Source of the DNA: Pseudomonas sp. R-28-1W-6
GTDB lineage: Bacteria > Pseudomonadota > Gammaproteobacteria > Pseudomonadales > Pseudomonadaceae
DNA length: 64,000 nt
Assembly (NCBI RefSeq): GCF_009799925.1
Contig: NZ_WELK01000002.1
Location: 620,001-684,000, forward strand
Direction of reading: 5' to 3'
The notes under the pieces were generated by a model. The model was not told the DNA's origin and ran no database searches. It saw only the letters and a program-made list of their open reading frames with translations. This document shows positions 37,739 to 47,290 of the stretch, piece by piece (position 1 is the first letter of the stretch; every line of letters begins with the position of its first letter). Made by a program: the position numbers and the translations under genes.

Positions 37739-38299
37739 ATGCGCCACCTTCTGCTCGCCCTGCCCCTCACCCTGCTGCCGCTGGTGGCTGCAAACGCTCA
37801 AAGCCATGAGCATGGCCACGAAGAACACGCCAGCCTGGACAAGCACGAGCACGGCCTGGCCGCCCTGAATGTGGCGCTGGACGGCAACACCCTGGAAATC
37901 CAGCTGGAGAGCCCGGCGATGAATCTGCTCGGCTTCGAGCATGCCGCCAGCAGCGCAGACGACCAGGCCAAGGTCGCCGCCGCGCGCCGGCAACTGGAGC
38001 AACCCCAGGCCCTGTTCGCCCTGCCCATCGAGGCCCAGTGCGCGCTGCGCGAGCACGAACTGCGCAGCGCCCTGTTCGGCGAGCACGCCGAGCCGACCGA
38101 CGACGAAGAGCCGGGGCACAGCGCTATCAGCGCCCACTACCAATTCGCCTGCGCCGCGCCCGCCGCCCTGAAGACCCTGGAGCTGGGCAGCTTCTTCGGC
38201 AGCTTCCCCGGCACCGAGAAGCTCGACGTGCAGCTGATCGGCCCCAGCGGCCAGCAGGGCGTGCAGCTCAGTCCGGGCAATTCGCGCCTGGCCTTCTGA
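37739..38299 (+). CDS. zrgA: ZrgA-like zinc uptake protein (DUF2796)
   Basis: A 186-residue periplasmic DUF2796 protein with signal peptide MRHLLLALPLTLLPLVAANA. The mature N-terminus is His-rich (SHEHGHEEHASLDKHEHG: His23, 25, 27, 30, 36 and 38) and could bind zinc. The rest is the family core (ALNVALDGNTLEIQLESPAMNLLGFEH). It heads a cluster with an ABC ATPase, a permease and a DUF3299 protein, and a Zur-like box lies upstream. The cluster resembles Vibrio ZrgABCDE and the P. aeruginosa zinc-starvation operon around PA4063, from recall. The substrate is inferred from this context. Confidence 0.87.
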   Translation: MRHLLLALPLTLLPLVAANAQSHEHGHEEHASLDKHEHGLAALNVALDGNTLEIQLESPAMNLLGFEHAASSADDQAKVAAARRQLEQPQALFALPIEAQCALREHELRSALFGEHAEPTDDEEPGHSAISAHYQFACAAPAALKTLELGSFFGSFPGTEKLDVQLIGPSGQQGVQLSPGNSRLAF

Positions 38300-38320
38300 G
38301 CAGCCGCTCACGCCCCTGTT

Positions 38321-38384
38321 GCAGGGTGCGCCGCGCGCACCACAGGCCATGCACGAAGTTTCTGCTGCGCACGGCGCCCCCTAC
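38321..38384. repeat. Palindromic intergenic repeat, family 1, copy D
   Basis: The left arm GCAGGGTGCGCCGCGCGCAC and the right arm GCTGCGCACGGCGCCCCCTAC are inverted partners with a few mismatches. It lies in the 243-bp gap between zrgA and the ABC ATPase gene, and could make a hairpin that reduces read-through or stabilises the zrgA mRNA. Confidence 0.78.
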
Positions 38385-38542
38385 GCAATAGCCGGCCACC
38401 CCAGGCGTGCGGCTGGCTCTGCCCTCGCCCGCGCCGGCCTGGAAAGATCGTGAGCAGCCCGCCGGCATTACCAGCCGGCAGCGTCTACACCTGCAGGGGC
38501 AAACTCCCTATGCTGTGCCCCTCGTCCGCCATTGGCCCGACC

Positions 38543-39250
38543 ATGTCCGACCCACTGATCGAACTCACCGACCTCGGTTTCGCCTGGCCCGGCCAGGCGC
38601 AGTTGCTGGATATCCCCAGCTTCACCCTGCAACGCGGCGAGAGCCTGTTCCTCAAGGGCCCCAGCGGCAGCGGCAAGACCACCCTGCTCGGCCTGCTCGG
38701 CGGCGTGCAGCAGCCCGGCCGCGGCCAGGTGCGCCTGCTCGGCACGGACCTCGGACGCCTGTCGTCCAGCGCCCGCGACCGTTTCCGCGTCGACCACACC
38801 GGCTACATCTTCCAACAGTTCAACCTGCTGCCGTTTCTCTCGGTGCGTGAGAACGTCGAGTTGCCCTGCCGCTTCTCGCGCAGCCGGGCCCAGCGCGCAA
38901 TCCAGCGCCACGGCAGCATCGACCAGGCCGCCGCCCGCCTGCTCGGCCACCTCGGGCTGCCCGCCGCGCTGCTCGAACGCCGCGCCGACTCGCTGTCGAT
39001 CGGCCAACAGCAGCGCGTCGCCGCCGCCCGCGCGCTGATCGGCCAGCCGGAACTGGTGATCGCCGACGAACCGACCTCGGCGCTCGATCACGATGCCCGC
39101 GAGGCCTTCCTCCAGCTGCTGTTCGCCGAATGCCGCGCGGCCGGCGCCAGCCTGCTGTTCGTCAGCCACGACCAGAGCCTGGCGCCACTGTTCGACCGCA
39201 GCCTGTCGCTAGCCGAACTGAACCGCGCCGCGCGCCAGCAAGAGGCCTGA
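38543..39250 (+). CDS. ABC transporter ATPase of the zinc-linked operon (LolD/MacB class)
   Basis: A 235-residue ATPase. Walker A is GPSGSGKTT (about residues 39-47), the Q-loop is in YIFQQFNLLPFLS, the signature is LSIGQQQRVAAARAL (a variant LSGGQ) and Walker B is LVIADEPTSALD. The FtsX-like partner at 39252 marks it as a MacB/LolD-class, mechanotransmission-type ATPase rather than a classical importer. The ATG at 38543 (MSDPLIELTDLGF) is preferred because the earlier in-frame ATG at 38450 would add an uncharacteristic extension. It starts 243 bp after zrgA and 1 bp before the permease gene. Confidence 0.9.
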   Translation: MSDPLIELTDLGFAWPGQAQLLDIPSFTLQRGESLFLKGPSGSGKTTLLGLLGGVQQPGRGQVRLLGTDLGRLSSSARDRFRVDHTGYIFQQFNLLPFLSVRENVELPCRFSRSRAQRAIQRHGSIDQAAARLLGHLGLPAALLERRADSLSIGQQQRVAAARALIGQPELVIADEPTSALDHDAREAFLQLLFAECRAAGASLLFVSHDQSLAPLFDRSLSLAELNRAARQQEA

Positions 39251-39251
39251 C

Positions 39252-40514
39252 ATGCACCTGATCCGCATCGCCCTGGCCAGCCTGGCCAACCGCCGCTTCA
39301 CCGCCCTGCTCACAGTGTTCGCCATCGCCCTGTCGGTGTGCCTGCTGCTGGCCGTCGAGCGGGTGCGCAGCGAGGCCCGCGCCAGCTTCGCCAGCACCAT
39401 CAGCGGCACCGACCTGATCGTCGGCGCCCGCTCGGGCTCGGTGAACCTGCTGCTGTACTCGGTGTTCCGCATCGGCAACGCCACCAACAACATCCGCTGG
39501 GACAGCTTCGAGGCACTGGCCAAACACCCGCAGGTGAAGTGGGCGATCCCGCTGTCGCTGGGCGACTCGCACCGCGGCTACCGGGTGATGGGCACCGATG
39601 TCGGCTACTTCGCCCATTACCACTACGGCCGCGGGCAGAGCCTGCAGCTGGCCGAAGGCAAGCCCTTCGCCGATCTGTTCGAGGTGGTGCTCGGCGCCGA
39701 AGTGGCCGAGGCGCTGGGCTACCGGCTGGGCGAGCGGATCGTCCTGGCCCACGGCGTCAGCACCATCAGCCTGACCCAGCACGACGACAAGCCCTTCACC
39801 GTGGCCGGCATCCTCGCCCGCACCGGCACCCCGGTGGATCGCACCCTGCACATCTCCCTGGCGGGCATGGAGGCGCTGCATGTCGACTGGCAGAACGGCA
39901 TGCCGGCACGCGGCGCCGGCAAGGTCTCGGCCGAGCAGGCCCGCGCGCTGGGCCTGCAACCCAAGGCGATCACCGCCGTGCTGCTCGGCCTGAAAAGCAA
40001 GATCGCCACCTTCGCCGTGCAGCGCGAGGTCAACGAATACCGCAGCGAACCGCTGTTGGCGATCCTCCCCGGGGTGGCCCTGCAGGAGCTGTGGAGCCTG
40101 ATGGGCGTGGCCGAGAAGGCGCTGTTCGTGGTTTCCCTGTTCGTCGTGCTGACCGGGCTGATCGGCATGCTCACCGCTATCCTCACCAGCCTGAACGAGC
40201 GCCGCCGCGAGATGGCCATCCTCCGCTCGGTAGGCGCACGGCCCTGGCATATCGCCAGCCTGCTGGTACTGGAGGCCCTGGCCCTGGCCCTGGCCGGCGT
40301 GCTGCTCGGCCTGATCCTGCTCTACCTGGGCATCGCCGCCAGCCAGGGCTATGTGCAGGCGCACCATGGACTGTACCTGCCCCTGGCCGTCCCCAGCGGC
40401 TATGAGTGGACGCTGCTCGGCGCTATCCTGGCGGCCGCCCTGCTGATGGGCAGCGTGCCGGCCTGGCGCGCCTATCGGCAATCCCTGGCCGATGGCCTGT
40501 CGATTCGTTTGTGA
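39252..40514 (+). CDS. FtsX-like ABC permease of the zinc-linked operon
   Basis: A 420-residue inner-membrane permease of the MacB/FtsX group. There is an N-terminal helix (ALLTVFAIALSVCLLLAVERV), a large periplasmic domain with a conserved GTDLIVGARSGSVNLLLYSVFRIG segment, and three C-terminal helices (ALFVVSLFVVLTGLIGML, ALALALAGVLLGLILLYL and LLGAILAAALLMG). The NERRREMAILRSVGARPWHI loop contacts the ATPase. It starts one base after the ATPase stop and is followed eight bases later by the DUF3299 gene. Its partners suggest that it works with ZrgA and the DUF3299 protein at the envelope under zinc limitation. Confidence 0.9.
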   Translation: MHLIRIALASLANRRFTALLTVFAIALSVCLLLAVERVRSEARASFASTISGTDLIVGARSGSVNLLLYSVFRIGNATNNIRWDSFEALAKHPQVKWAIPLSLGDSHRGYRVMGTDVGYFAHYHYGRGQSLQLAEGKPFADLFEVVLGAEVAEALGYRLGERIVLAHGVSTISLTQHDDKPFTVAGILARTGTPVDRTLHISLAGMEALHVDWQNGMPARGAGKVSAEQARALGLQPKAITAVLLGLKSKIATFAVQREVNEYRSEPLLAILPGVALQELWSLMGVAEKALFVVSLFVVLTGLIGMLTAILTSLNERRREMAILRSVGARPWHIASLLVLEALALALAGVLLGLILLYLGIAASQGYVQAHHGLYLPLAVPSGYEWTLLGAILAAALLMGSVPAWRAYRQSLADGLSIRL

Positions 40515-40522
40515 GGTGTTGG

Positions 40523-41035
40523 ATGTTGCGTGCCCTGCTCGCCCTGCTGCTGTTCTGCGCCACGCCCCTGTGGGCGGCGGACGCCCGCGAGCTGACCTGG
40601 AGCGAACTGGTCCCGGCCGGCGCACCGGTGCAGGCGCAGCCGGGCGCCCCGCTGCATGACCTGAGCCAGCTGGCCGACCAGCTCGCCGCCGAAAGCGCCC
40701 CGGCCGCCACCCAGCAGTCGCCGGCGGCGCCGGTGGTCAAGGCGTTCGACGGCCAGCAGATCAAGCTGCCCGGCTACATCGTGCCGCTGGATGTGACCGA
40801 GGAGGGGCGGGTCACCGAATTCCTCTTCGTACCCTACTTCGGCGCCTGCATCCACGTGCCGCCGCCGCCGTCGAACCAGATCATCCACGTCACCAGCGAG
40901 CTGGGCGTGCTGATGGACGCCCTGTACCAGCCGTTCTGGATCGAGGGCCCGCTCAAGGTCGCGCAGATCAGCAGCGAGCTGGCCGAAGCCGGCTACCAGA
41001 TGCAGGCCGAGAAGATCTATCCCTACGAAATGTGA
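40523..41035 (+). CDS. Exported DUF3299 protein of the zinc-linked operon
   Basis: A 170-residue exported protein. The signal peptide is MLRALLALLLFCATPLWA, followed by ADARELTWSELVPAGAP. The DUF3299 core has IKLPGYIVPLDVTEEGRVTEFLFVPYFGACIHVPPPPSNQIIHV, in which the single Cys and His residues (ACIHVPPPP) could hold a metal. The family's function is not known. It is the last gene of the zrgA operon, eight bases after the permease. The ATG at 40523 is used because it gives the signal peptide. Confidence 0.88.
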   Translation: MLRALLALLLFCATPLWAADARELTWSELVPAGAPVQAQPGAPLHDLSQLADQLAAESAPAATQQSPAAPVVKAFDGQQIKLPGYIVPLDVTEEGRVTEFLFVPYFGACIHVPPPPSNQIIHVTSELGVLMDALYQPFWIEGPLKVAQISSELAEAGYQMQAEKIYPYEM

Positions 41036-41091
41036 TGGCGAGGGGTGTGCCAGATTGACGCACCCCGAAAGCCCTACAACGCTTCCGGCTA

Positions 41092-41105
41092 TTGAGCTGG
41101 GTCAA
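41092..41105 (+). promoter_or_regulatory. Putative Anr/FNR box upstream of oprG
   Basis: TTGAGCTGGGTCAA matches TTGAT-N4-ATCAA at eight of ten defined bases and is symmetric in its outer four bases. It lies 70 bp before the oprG ATG, a suitable place for an activator. OprG in P. aeruginosa is known to respond to Anr and low oxygen. Confidence 0.6.
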
Positions 41106-41175
41106 CAAGTGCCTCCATCAGCTTGGCTGACAATCCATTCAGCCAACACATTCCTAAAACTGATTGGAGCACACC

Positions 41176-41862
41176 ATGCGCAAGTCCCTGCTGACCGCAT
41201 CCCTTCTCGCCCTCGCCGTTGCGGCGCCGATGGCCCAGGCCTTCGAGGCGGGTGACATCATCGTTCGCGCCGGTGCAGCCACCGTCGACCCTCATGAAGA
41301 CAGCAGCGAGATCTGGGTCGGTGCCCTGAACACCGACGTTGCCGGCACCAAGGCCACCCTGGACAGCGACACCCAGCTGGGCCTGAACTTCGCCTACATG
41401 GTCACCAACAACATCGGTATCGAGCTGCTGGCCGCCACCCCGTTCAATCATGATGTGGGCGTAAAAGGCATGCCTGGCCCGTTCGCCGGCCTGAATGGCC
41501 AGCTCGGCGAGCTCAAGCACCTGCCGCCGACCCTGAGCGCCGTGTACTACCCGCTGGACAGCAAATCCGCCTTCCAACCCTATGTCGGCCTGGGCATCAA
41601 CTACACCTGGTTCTTCGATACAGAGCTGACTAGCGAAGCCGAAGACAAAGGTTTCTCCGGCCTGGACATGGATGACTCGTGGGGCCTGGCCTACCAGGTG
41701 GGCATGGACTACATGCTCAACGACAACCTGCTGCTCAACGCCCAGGTGCGCTACATCGATATCGACACCACCGGCACCACCAGCTTCGGCGGCAGCGAAG
41801 TCGAAGTGGACGTCGACGTCGATCCGTTCGTGTACATGGTCGGCCTGGGCTACAAGTTCTAA
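41176..41862 (+). CDS. oprG: Outer membrane protein OprG (OmpW family)
   Basis: A 228-residue eight-stranded beta-barrel of the OmpW family. OprG of P. aeruginosa transports small hydrophobic molecules and amino acids. The signal peptide is MRKSLLTASLLALAVAAPMAQA. Family features include FEAGDIIVRAGAATVDPHEDS, a TQLGLNFAYMVTNNIGIELLAATPF block, LPPTLSAVYYPLDSKSAFQPYVGLGINYTWFF and a C-terminal aromatic end VGLGYKF. An earlier in-frame ATG at 41164 is possible, but the shorter form fits the conserved MRKS start. It has its own probable Anr-dependent promoter and a strong terminator. Confidence 0.96.
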   Translation: MRKSLLTASLLALAVAAPMAQAFEAGDIIVRAGAATVDPHEDSSEIWVGALNTDVAGTKATLDSDTQLGLNFAYMVTNNIGIELLAATPFNHDVGVKGMPGPFAGLNGQLGELKHLPPTLSAVYYPLDSKSAFQPYVGLGINYTWFFDTELTSEAEDKGFSGLDMDDSWGLAYQVGMDYMLNDNLLLNAQVRYIDIDTTGTTSFGGSEVEVDVDVDPFVYMVGLGYKF

Positions 41863-41884
41863 TCCGCGCTTAGCCCCGCCCAAC

Positions 41885-41913
41885 AAAAAGCCGCGCTATG
41901 CGCGGCTTTTTTT
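41885..41913 (+). terminator. Rho-independent terminator of oprG
   Basis: A run AAAAA precedes the perfect 7-bp stem GCCGCGC/GCGCGGC with a TAT loop, followed by TTTTTTT. It is 22 bp after the oprG stop. The flanking A and T runs make it likely to work in both directions, so it can also end the convergent epimerase transcript. Confidence 0.95.
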
Positions 41914-41929
41914 GTGCCCGGCCGGCCGC

Positions 41930-42859
<930 letters not shown>

Positions 42860-42865
42860 GCGGCC

Positions 42866-43750
42866 TCAGTGATGTCGGTAGTAGCGGTCAAGCAGGGCCG
42901 GCAGGCCCGAGCGCCAGGCGCGCGGCTTGATGCCGAAGGTGTGCAGGATCTTCTTGCAGGCCAGCACCGCGTGCTGCGGCTCGTCGGCGGCATCCGGGCG
43001 CGCGGCGTGCGCCTGCGGGCTGACCTCGCGCACGTGCAGCTTATGCAGCGGGCGCGCCTCGCTGATGATCGCCTGGCCCAGGGCCAGCGGCGTGGTCGCC
43101 TCGTGGCCGCCGTAATGGTAGGTGCCCCACAGCGGGATCTGACAGTCGAGCTGCTTGAGCACGGCGATGATCACCCGCGCGGCGTCGTCGACCAGGGTCG
43201 GATTGCCGCGCCGGTCATCGGCCATGAACAGCTCCTGCTCCAGCTCGGCCCGGCGCAGGAAACGCCCGAGCAGGCCGTCGGCGCTGTCGTCCAGCAGCCA
43301 GCCGAAACGCAGCAGCACATGCCGCGGGCAGGTGGCCCGCACGCACTGCTCGATGCGCCGCAGCGCCTGGCCGCGCAGGCCGAGCGGCACCGGCTCGTCC
43401 TTCTCGCTGTAGGCGGTGGCGCGCGAGCCGTCGAACACCCGGTAGCTGGACGGCTGCAGCAGGACGATATTGTGGTGCTGGCAGAGTTCGGCCAGGCGCT
43501 CCAGGGCCCGTTCCTGCTGGGCGAAGCGCGCCTCGTCGACCGTTTCGGCCTGGAACCAGTCGAAGTAGTAGGCGAGATTGATCAGCGCATCGGGGCGCGT
43601 GTCATCGAGCAGTTGGGTCAGGCTGGCCACATCCCAGCCGCCCTCGGGCGGGCGTGGGGCCAGAAAGCCGATATCTTCCTCGGCCCCCAGGCGGATCAGC
43701 GCCTGCCCCAGGGCATTGCCGCCGCCCAGCAGCATCAGGCGCATGCGCAT
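42866..43750 (-). CDS. RmlD-like sugar nucleotide-binding protein
   Basis: A 294-residue extended SDR-like protein. It begins RLMLLGGGNALGQALIRLG, a Rossmann nucleotide-binding loop, and shows RPDALINLAYYFDWFQAETVDEARF and QPSSYRVFDGSRATAYSEKDEPVPLGLRGQALRRIEQ. The YxxxK is not obvious, so it may act by binding rather than catalysis, or as a reductase like dTDP-4-dehydrorhamnose reductase. ATG 43750 or 43744 (MRM) are equally good starts. It is transcribed just before the epimerase at 41930, a pairing also seen in P. aeruginosa near oprG, from recall. Confidence 0.85.
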   Translation of the reverse strand: MRMRLMLLGGGNALGQALIRLGAEEDIGFLAPRPPEGGWDVASLTQLLDDTRPDALINLAYYFDWFQAETVDEARFAQQERALERLAELCQHHNIVLLQPSSYRVFDGSRATAYSEKDEPVPLGLRGQALRRIEQCVRATCPRHVLLRFGWLLDDSADGLLGRFLRRAELEQELFMADDRRGNPTLVDDAARVIIAVLKQLDCQIPLWGTYHYGGHEATTPLALGQAIISEARPLHKLHVREVSPQAHAARPDAADEPQHAVLACKKILHTFGIKPRAWRSGLPALLDRYYRHH

Positions 43751-43849
43751 GGTGGTGCGGGTTACTCCAGTCGCGAAAGGAACGGGCTGCCAGGCAGCCG
43801 GATTGGCCGTATTTTGCGGGTTTTACCGGAGGCCGTCACCCGCAAAGTG

Positions 43850-43875
43850 CGAACAGGCGCCGGGGCGCCTGTTCG
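43850..43875. terminator. Perfect hairpin after the DUF1329 gene
   Basis: CGAACAGGCGCC and its exact inverse GGCGCCTGTTCG are separated by two bases. It lies 64 bp after the DUF1329 stop in the 188-bp gap before the sugar-nucleotide gene. There is no T-run, so it may be a Rho-type or processing hairpin rather than a classical terminator. Confidence 0.5.
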
Positions 43876-43938
43876 GAGGGACGTGCGCTGCGCGACAGAC
43901 GTGGCGCCAGGATGCTGGGCCGAGGCGCCGACAAGGCT

Positions 43939-45303
43939 CTACTGCGTGCCCTTGCGCCGCAGGCTGCCCGGCGTGAAGTAGCTCTCCGGTGGCGCCGCCA
44001 GGAGGAACTGACGCGGCGCCTTCTCATTGTTGCGCAGGCCGAGCACCGTGTAGCTGCGGGCGATCAGGTCGTGGAACACCAGATTCACCGGGGCGATGGT
44101 GGGCACCTCGTAGGCGTTCTTGCTGAAGGCCAGGTTGACGTGCCACAGCTCGCCGCGGGCGTCGTAGTTTTCCACCATCAGGGCGTACCAGCTGTCCTCG
44201 TCGAGGTAGAAGCGGCGCTTGGCGTGCACGTGGCGCTGACCGGGACGCAGGGTCGCCTCGACCACCCACACGCGGTGCATTTCCCAGCGGGTCAGCTCGG
44301 GGTTGAGGTGGCCGGGCTTGATCAACTCGTCGGCCGGGCGTCCCGGCTGTTCCATGGCGTAGTTGTGGTAGGGCACCAGCAGGCTGCGCTTGCCGAGCAG
44401 CTTCCAGTCGTAGCGGTCGGTGGCGCCGTTGTACATGTCGGTGTCGTCGGCGTAGATGCCGTCGATCGGCGTGTCGTAGGCCAGGGTCGGCGCACGCCGT
44501 ACCCGGCGCTGACCGGGGTTGTAGATCCACGCCGAACGCGGCTCGGCGACCTGGTCGATGGGCTCGTGCACCAGCAGTGCGCGGCCGACGTCACGCGAGG
44601 GCGGCAGCAGTTCGCTGGCGTAGGAGTAGAGCTGGTTGTCCAGGCTGCCGGCATTCTTCTGCGGATGGTAGTAGTTGGAGAGCAGCTGGATGCGCTCGCG
44701 CAGCACCGAGTAGCTGCCGCTGGCGGTGACCTGGGCGGTGACGGCGACCTCATCGATGTAACGCCCCTGCCAGCGGGCGATGTGGTTCCAGATCGCCTCG
44801 CGGCCGTCCGCCGGGATCGGGAACGGAATCCCCGCGTAGGCACCGACCAGGCCATTGCCACCGGCGGCCAGGCTCGCCTGCTGGGCATTCTTCAAGGTGT
44901 TCTGATAAATCTCCTGGGGCGCGGCGAAGCTGCGGTGGCTGGGGTAGACCGGCACCTTGAAGCTCTGCGGGTAGGCCTTGAACAGCGCCTTGACCCCCTC
45001 GCTGAGATTGGCCGCATCGGCCTGCAGGCTCTGCGTATCGATCACCCGCAGCGGCTGCTCGCCGGCGAAGGGATCGACATGGAAACTGCCGGGACCGCCA
45101 TAGCCGGCCGGGGCCTGGATCAGGCCGCCCTGCCACTCGGGAATCCCCGCGCTGGCGTCGCCCTGGCGCTCGGCGCCGAACGGCGTGAGGCGGTCATGCA
45201 ACTGCGCCGCCTGCTCGGCACTGACCTTGGCCTGGGCTGCCTGCGCCAGCAGCAGACCGAGGGAGAGCAGGACGACACTGGCACGCAAAGCTTGTCTAGT
45301 CAT
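43939..45303 (-). CDS. Exported DUF1329 protein
   Basis: A 454-residue exported protein with signal peptide MTRQALRASVVLLSLGLLLAQAAQA. The DUF1329 core is visible: RLTPFGAERQGDASAGIPEWQGGL near the N-terminus, PLRVIDTQSLQADAANLSEGVKALFKAYP, and the C-terminal REL WHVNLAFSKNAYEVPTI-like block. DUF1329 proteins form lipid-interacting beta-structures related to LolA-like folds (family knowledge, uncertain). It is 14 bp downstream of DUF1302, and the pair is a conserved envelope module, often near RND or lipid-handling genes. Function unknown; the AraC gene at 47291 is the probable regulator. Confidence 0.9.
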   Translation of the reverse strand: MTRQALRASVVLLSLGLLLAQAAQAKVSAEQAAQLHDRLTPFGAERQGDASAGIPEWQGGLIQAPAGYGGPGSFHVDPFAGEQPLRVIDTQSLQADAANLSEGVKALFKAYPQSFKVPVYPSHRSFAAPQEIYQNTLKNAQQASLAAGGNGLVGAYAGIPFPIPADGREAIWNHIARWQGRYIDEVAVTAQVTASGSYSVLRERIQLLSNYYHPQKNAGSLDNQLYSYASELLPPSRDVGRALLVHEPIDQVAEPRSAWIYNPGQRRVRRAPTLAYDTPIDGIYADDTDMYNGATDRYDWKLLGKRSLLVPYHNYAMEQPGRPADELIKPGHLNPELTRWEMHRVWVVEATLRPGQRHVHAKRRFYLDEDSWYALMVENYDARGELWHVNLAFSKNAYEVPTIAPVNLVFHDLIARSYTVLGLRNNEKAPRQFLLAAPPESYFTPGSLRRKGTQ

Positions 45304-45317
45304 GGGGGTTCCTGCCG

Positions 45318-47117
45318 TCAGAAGGAGTAGGAGAGGTTGAGGGCGACGTGGTCACGGTCGATCAGCGCGTTATCCTTGCGCGCCCCCCAGAACGAGGTGT
45401 AACCGAGCTTGCCGGCCAGCTTCTGGCCGTACTTGGCGCCCAGTTCGAGCGTCGCCGACTTGCGCCCCTGGATGAAGTTCTCGTTGAGCGACGGCGAGGT
45501 CCCGGACACGTCCTGGCGGAAGGTCAGCCCCGGCAGCAGGTCGAAGTTCGGGCGCACGTCCTGGACCAGGCCGGAGAAGTTCACCGTGTAGCCCCAGGCG
45601 AAGGAGTCCAGGTAGGCGTAGTTGGCCGAGTCGAGCAGGCTGCCCGGCACATGGTTGAAAGCCACCTCGCCGAGCATGATCAGGTCATCCAGGCCCAGCA
45701 GCGGACCGAAGGTGTGGATGGTCGAGAGCGAGCCGGTGTACAGCTCGTGGCGCTTGTACAGATCGATGCTGCGCCGCGGGTCATTGGCCGAACCGTCGCC
45801 GAACTCGCCCAGGTCGATGCTGCCACCGCTCGCCCCGCCGGCGCCCAGCGCGCCCCCGGCCAGGGCCTCCAGCTCATAGATCATCGAGGGTTCCAGTGGC
45901 GCATTGGGCCGGTAGGCCAGCTCGCCGGCCACGCTGGTATCGCCGACGGTGCCGGACACGCTGAGGCCGAACAGGCGAATGTCCTCGGGATAGATGAAGT
46001 CGTAGTAGGTGCTGTCGAGCAGGGCCAGGCCATCGACCAGCGGCACCGAGGCCGGATCGAAGGCCTGGGCCAGCCCGCACACCTCGCTGAAGCGCCCGCC
46101 CGTGCCCGCCGAACAGGCAAACGACTGGCCCTTCTGGATACTCAGGAACGGCACCTTGCTGTGGTAGTTGAGGTAATACAGGCTGAATTCGGTGTTGTTC
46201 CACTGCTCCACCAGGTAACGCAGAGCGATGCCGAACTGGCCGTCGTCGCGGGCATCGTGCTCCTCGCCATAGCGGGCGCCGGCGACTATGCCGTTCTCGC
46301 CGTTGAGCCCCGGCACCAGCTCGGCCAGGCCGCCCAGCTCGCCCCGCAAGTCGACCAGCACGCCGTTGCTGCCCTTGCCGAAGTAGTCCTGGTTGTTGAG
46401 GAAGGCGCCGGTGGGGATCAGTTCGTGGCCCTTCCACTCCAGGCCATAGAAGGCCTCGACGTTGAACGCGTCGCTGAGGCCGAGCTGAGCCGAAACCATG
46501 TTGGTCGGCAGCAGGGCATCCTTGAGACTGGCGTTGGGCAGCACCACCCGGCCGATGTCCACCGGGTTGATCACGTTGATGCCGTCGGCGTAATAGATGC
46601 CCTCGCCCCAGTTGATCACCTGGCGGCCCAGGCGCAGGCTGGCCGGCATCTCGCCGAGGTAGCGGTTGGTATAGATATACGCATCGAGCAGGCGCGCCCG
46701 ATGGCCGGCGCGGTTCTCCAGGTCGGAGGGATAGCGCTGGTCGCTGTCGGTGTTGTGGGTGTCGAAAGCGTCGCCGCTGGGATCGTGATCCATGATCTGC
46801 GTGTCGTACCAGGCGGTGCCTCGGACGAACAGGCCATCCTGCTCGGTGCGCACATGCAGCTCCGAGGTCAGCTTGAACTCGTTGGAGACGAAGCCGGTGT
46901 CGTAGTACTCGCTGCCGTCGTTGTTGTTGATGAAGACGTTCTGCCCACCGCTCTCGATGCGTTCGGGCGCGCTGGTGCGGTACACCGAAGTGAACTCGGC
47001 GACGCTCTCCAGCGAGGTCGTCAGATTGGGCCCCGTATCGATCTCGAAAGCCTGCAGCTGCATCCCCCACAGCCCCAGCCCAATTGCCAATGCCATCTTG
47101 CTTTTGTTGTATGACAT
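45318..47117 (-). CDS. Outer-membrane-like DUF1302 protein
   Basis: A 599-residue exported protein of the DUF1302 family, predicted to form a large beta-barrel. The signal peptide is MSYNKSKMALAIGLGLWGMQLQA. The mature chain has alternating strands, an NWGEGIYYADGINVINPVDIGRVV segment typical of the family, and a C-terminal aromatic ending (DHVALNLSYSF) characteristic of outer membrane proteins. The ATG at 47117 follows CAGGAGGGGCAT, a strong ribosome site. It is upstream of DUF1329 in the same operon. A candidate attenuator hairpin lies in its 5' leader. Function unknown; possibly export or uptake of hydrophobic compounds. Confidence 0.9.
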   Translation of the reverse strand: MSYNKSKMALAIGLGLWGMQLQAFEIDTGPNLTTSLESVAEFTSVYRTSAPERIESGGQNVFINNNDGSEYYDTGFVSNEFKLTSELHVRTEQDGLFVRGTAWYDTQIMDHDPSGDAFDTHNTDSDQRYPSDLENRAGHRARLLDAYIYTNRYLGEMPASLRLGRQVINWGEGIYYADGINVINPVDIGRVVLPNASLKDALLPTNMVSAQLGLSDAFNVEAFYGLEWKGHELIPTGAFLNNQDYFGKGSNGVLVDLRGELGGLAELVPGLNGENGIVAGARYGEEHDARDDGQFGIALRYLVEQWNNTEFSLYYLNYHSKVPFLSIQKGQSFACSAGTGGRFSEVCGLAQAFDPASVPLVDGLALLDSTYYDFIYPEDIRLFGLSVSGTVGDTSVAGELAYRPNAPLEPSMIYELEALAGGALGAGGASGGSIDLGEFGDGSANDPRRSIDLYKRHELYTGSLSTIHTFGPLLGLDDLIMLGEVAFNHVPGSLLDSANYAYLDSFAWGYTVNFSGLVQDVRPNFDLLPGLTFRQDVSGTSPSLNENFIQGRKSATLELGAKYGQKLAGKLGYTSFWGARKDNALIDRDHVALNLSYSF

Positions 47118-47182
47118 ATGCCCCTCCTGAGTCTGGTTGAAATTAACGGCAACAAAAAAACCGGCATGGGGCCAAAACGGAC

Positions 47183-47205
47183 AAAAAAGAGGGCCCAGAA
47201 GGCCC
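47183..47205 (-). terminator. Candidate attenuator hairpin in the DUF1302 leader
   Basis: On the minus strand GGGCC-TTCTG-GGCCC is followed by TCTTTTTT. It sits between the presumed promoter region and the DUF1302 ATG. A second T-run (TTTTTTT) occurs about 30 bases later. Transcription could stop here unless antiterminated. The stem is only five base pairs, so this is tentative. Confidence 0.45.
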
Positions 47206-47290
47206 GTCACATTTGCAAACACATTCCTCGCCCGGCATTTGCGGCACACTGCCCGACGACAACCGTTCGGGCAGTCAGGGGGCACAGGCA

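Noticed and set aside
47210..47242. Direct repeat CATTTGC at 47210 and 47236 as an AraC operator
   Set aside because: The spacing is 26 bp rather than the typical ~21 bp and the repeats are only seven bases, so support is too weak for a separate feature.
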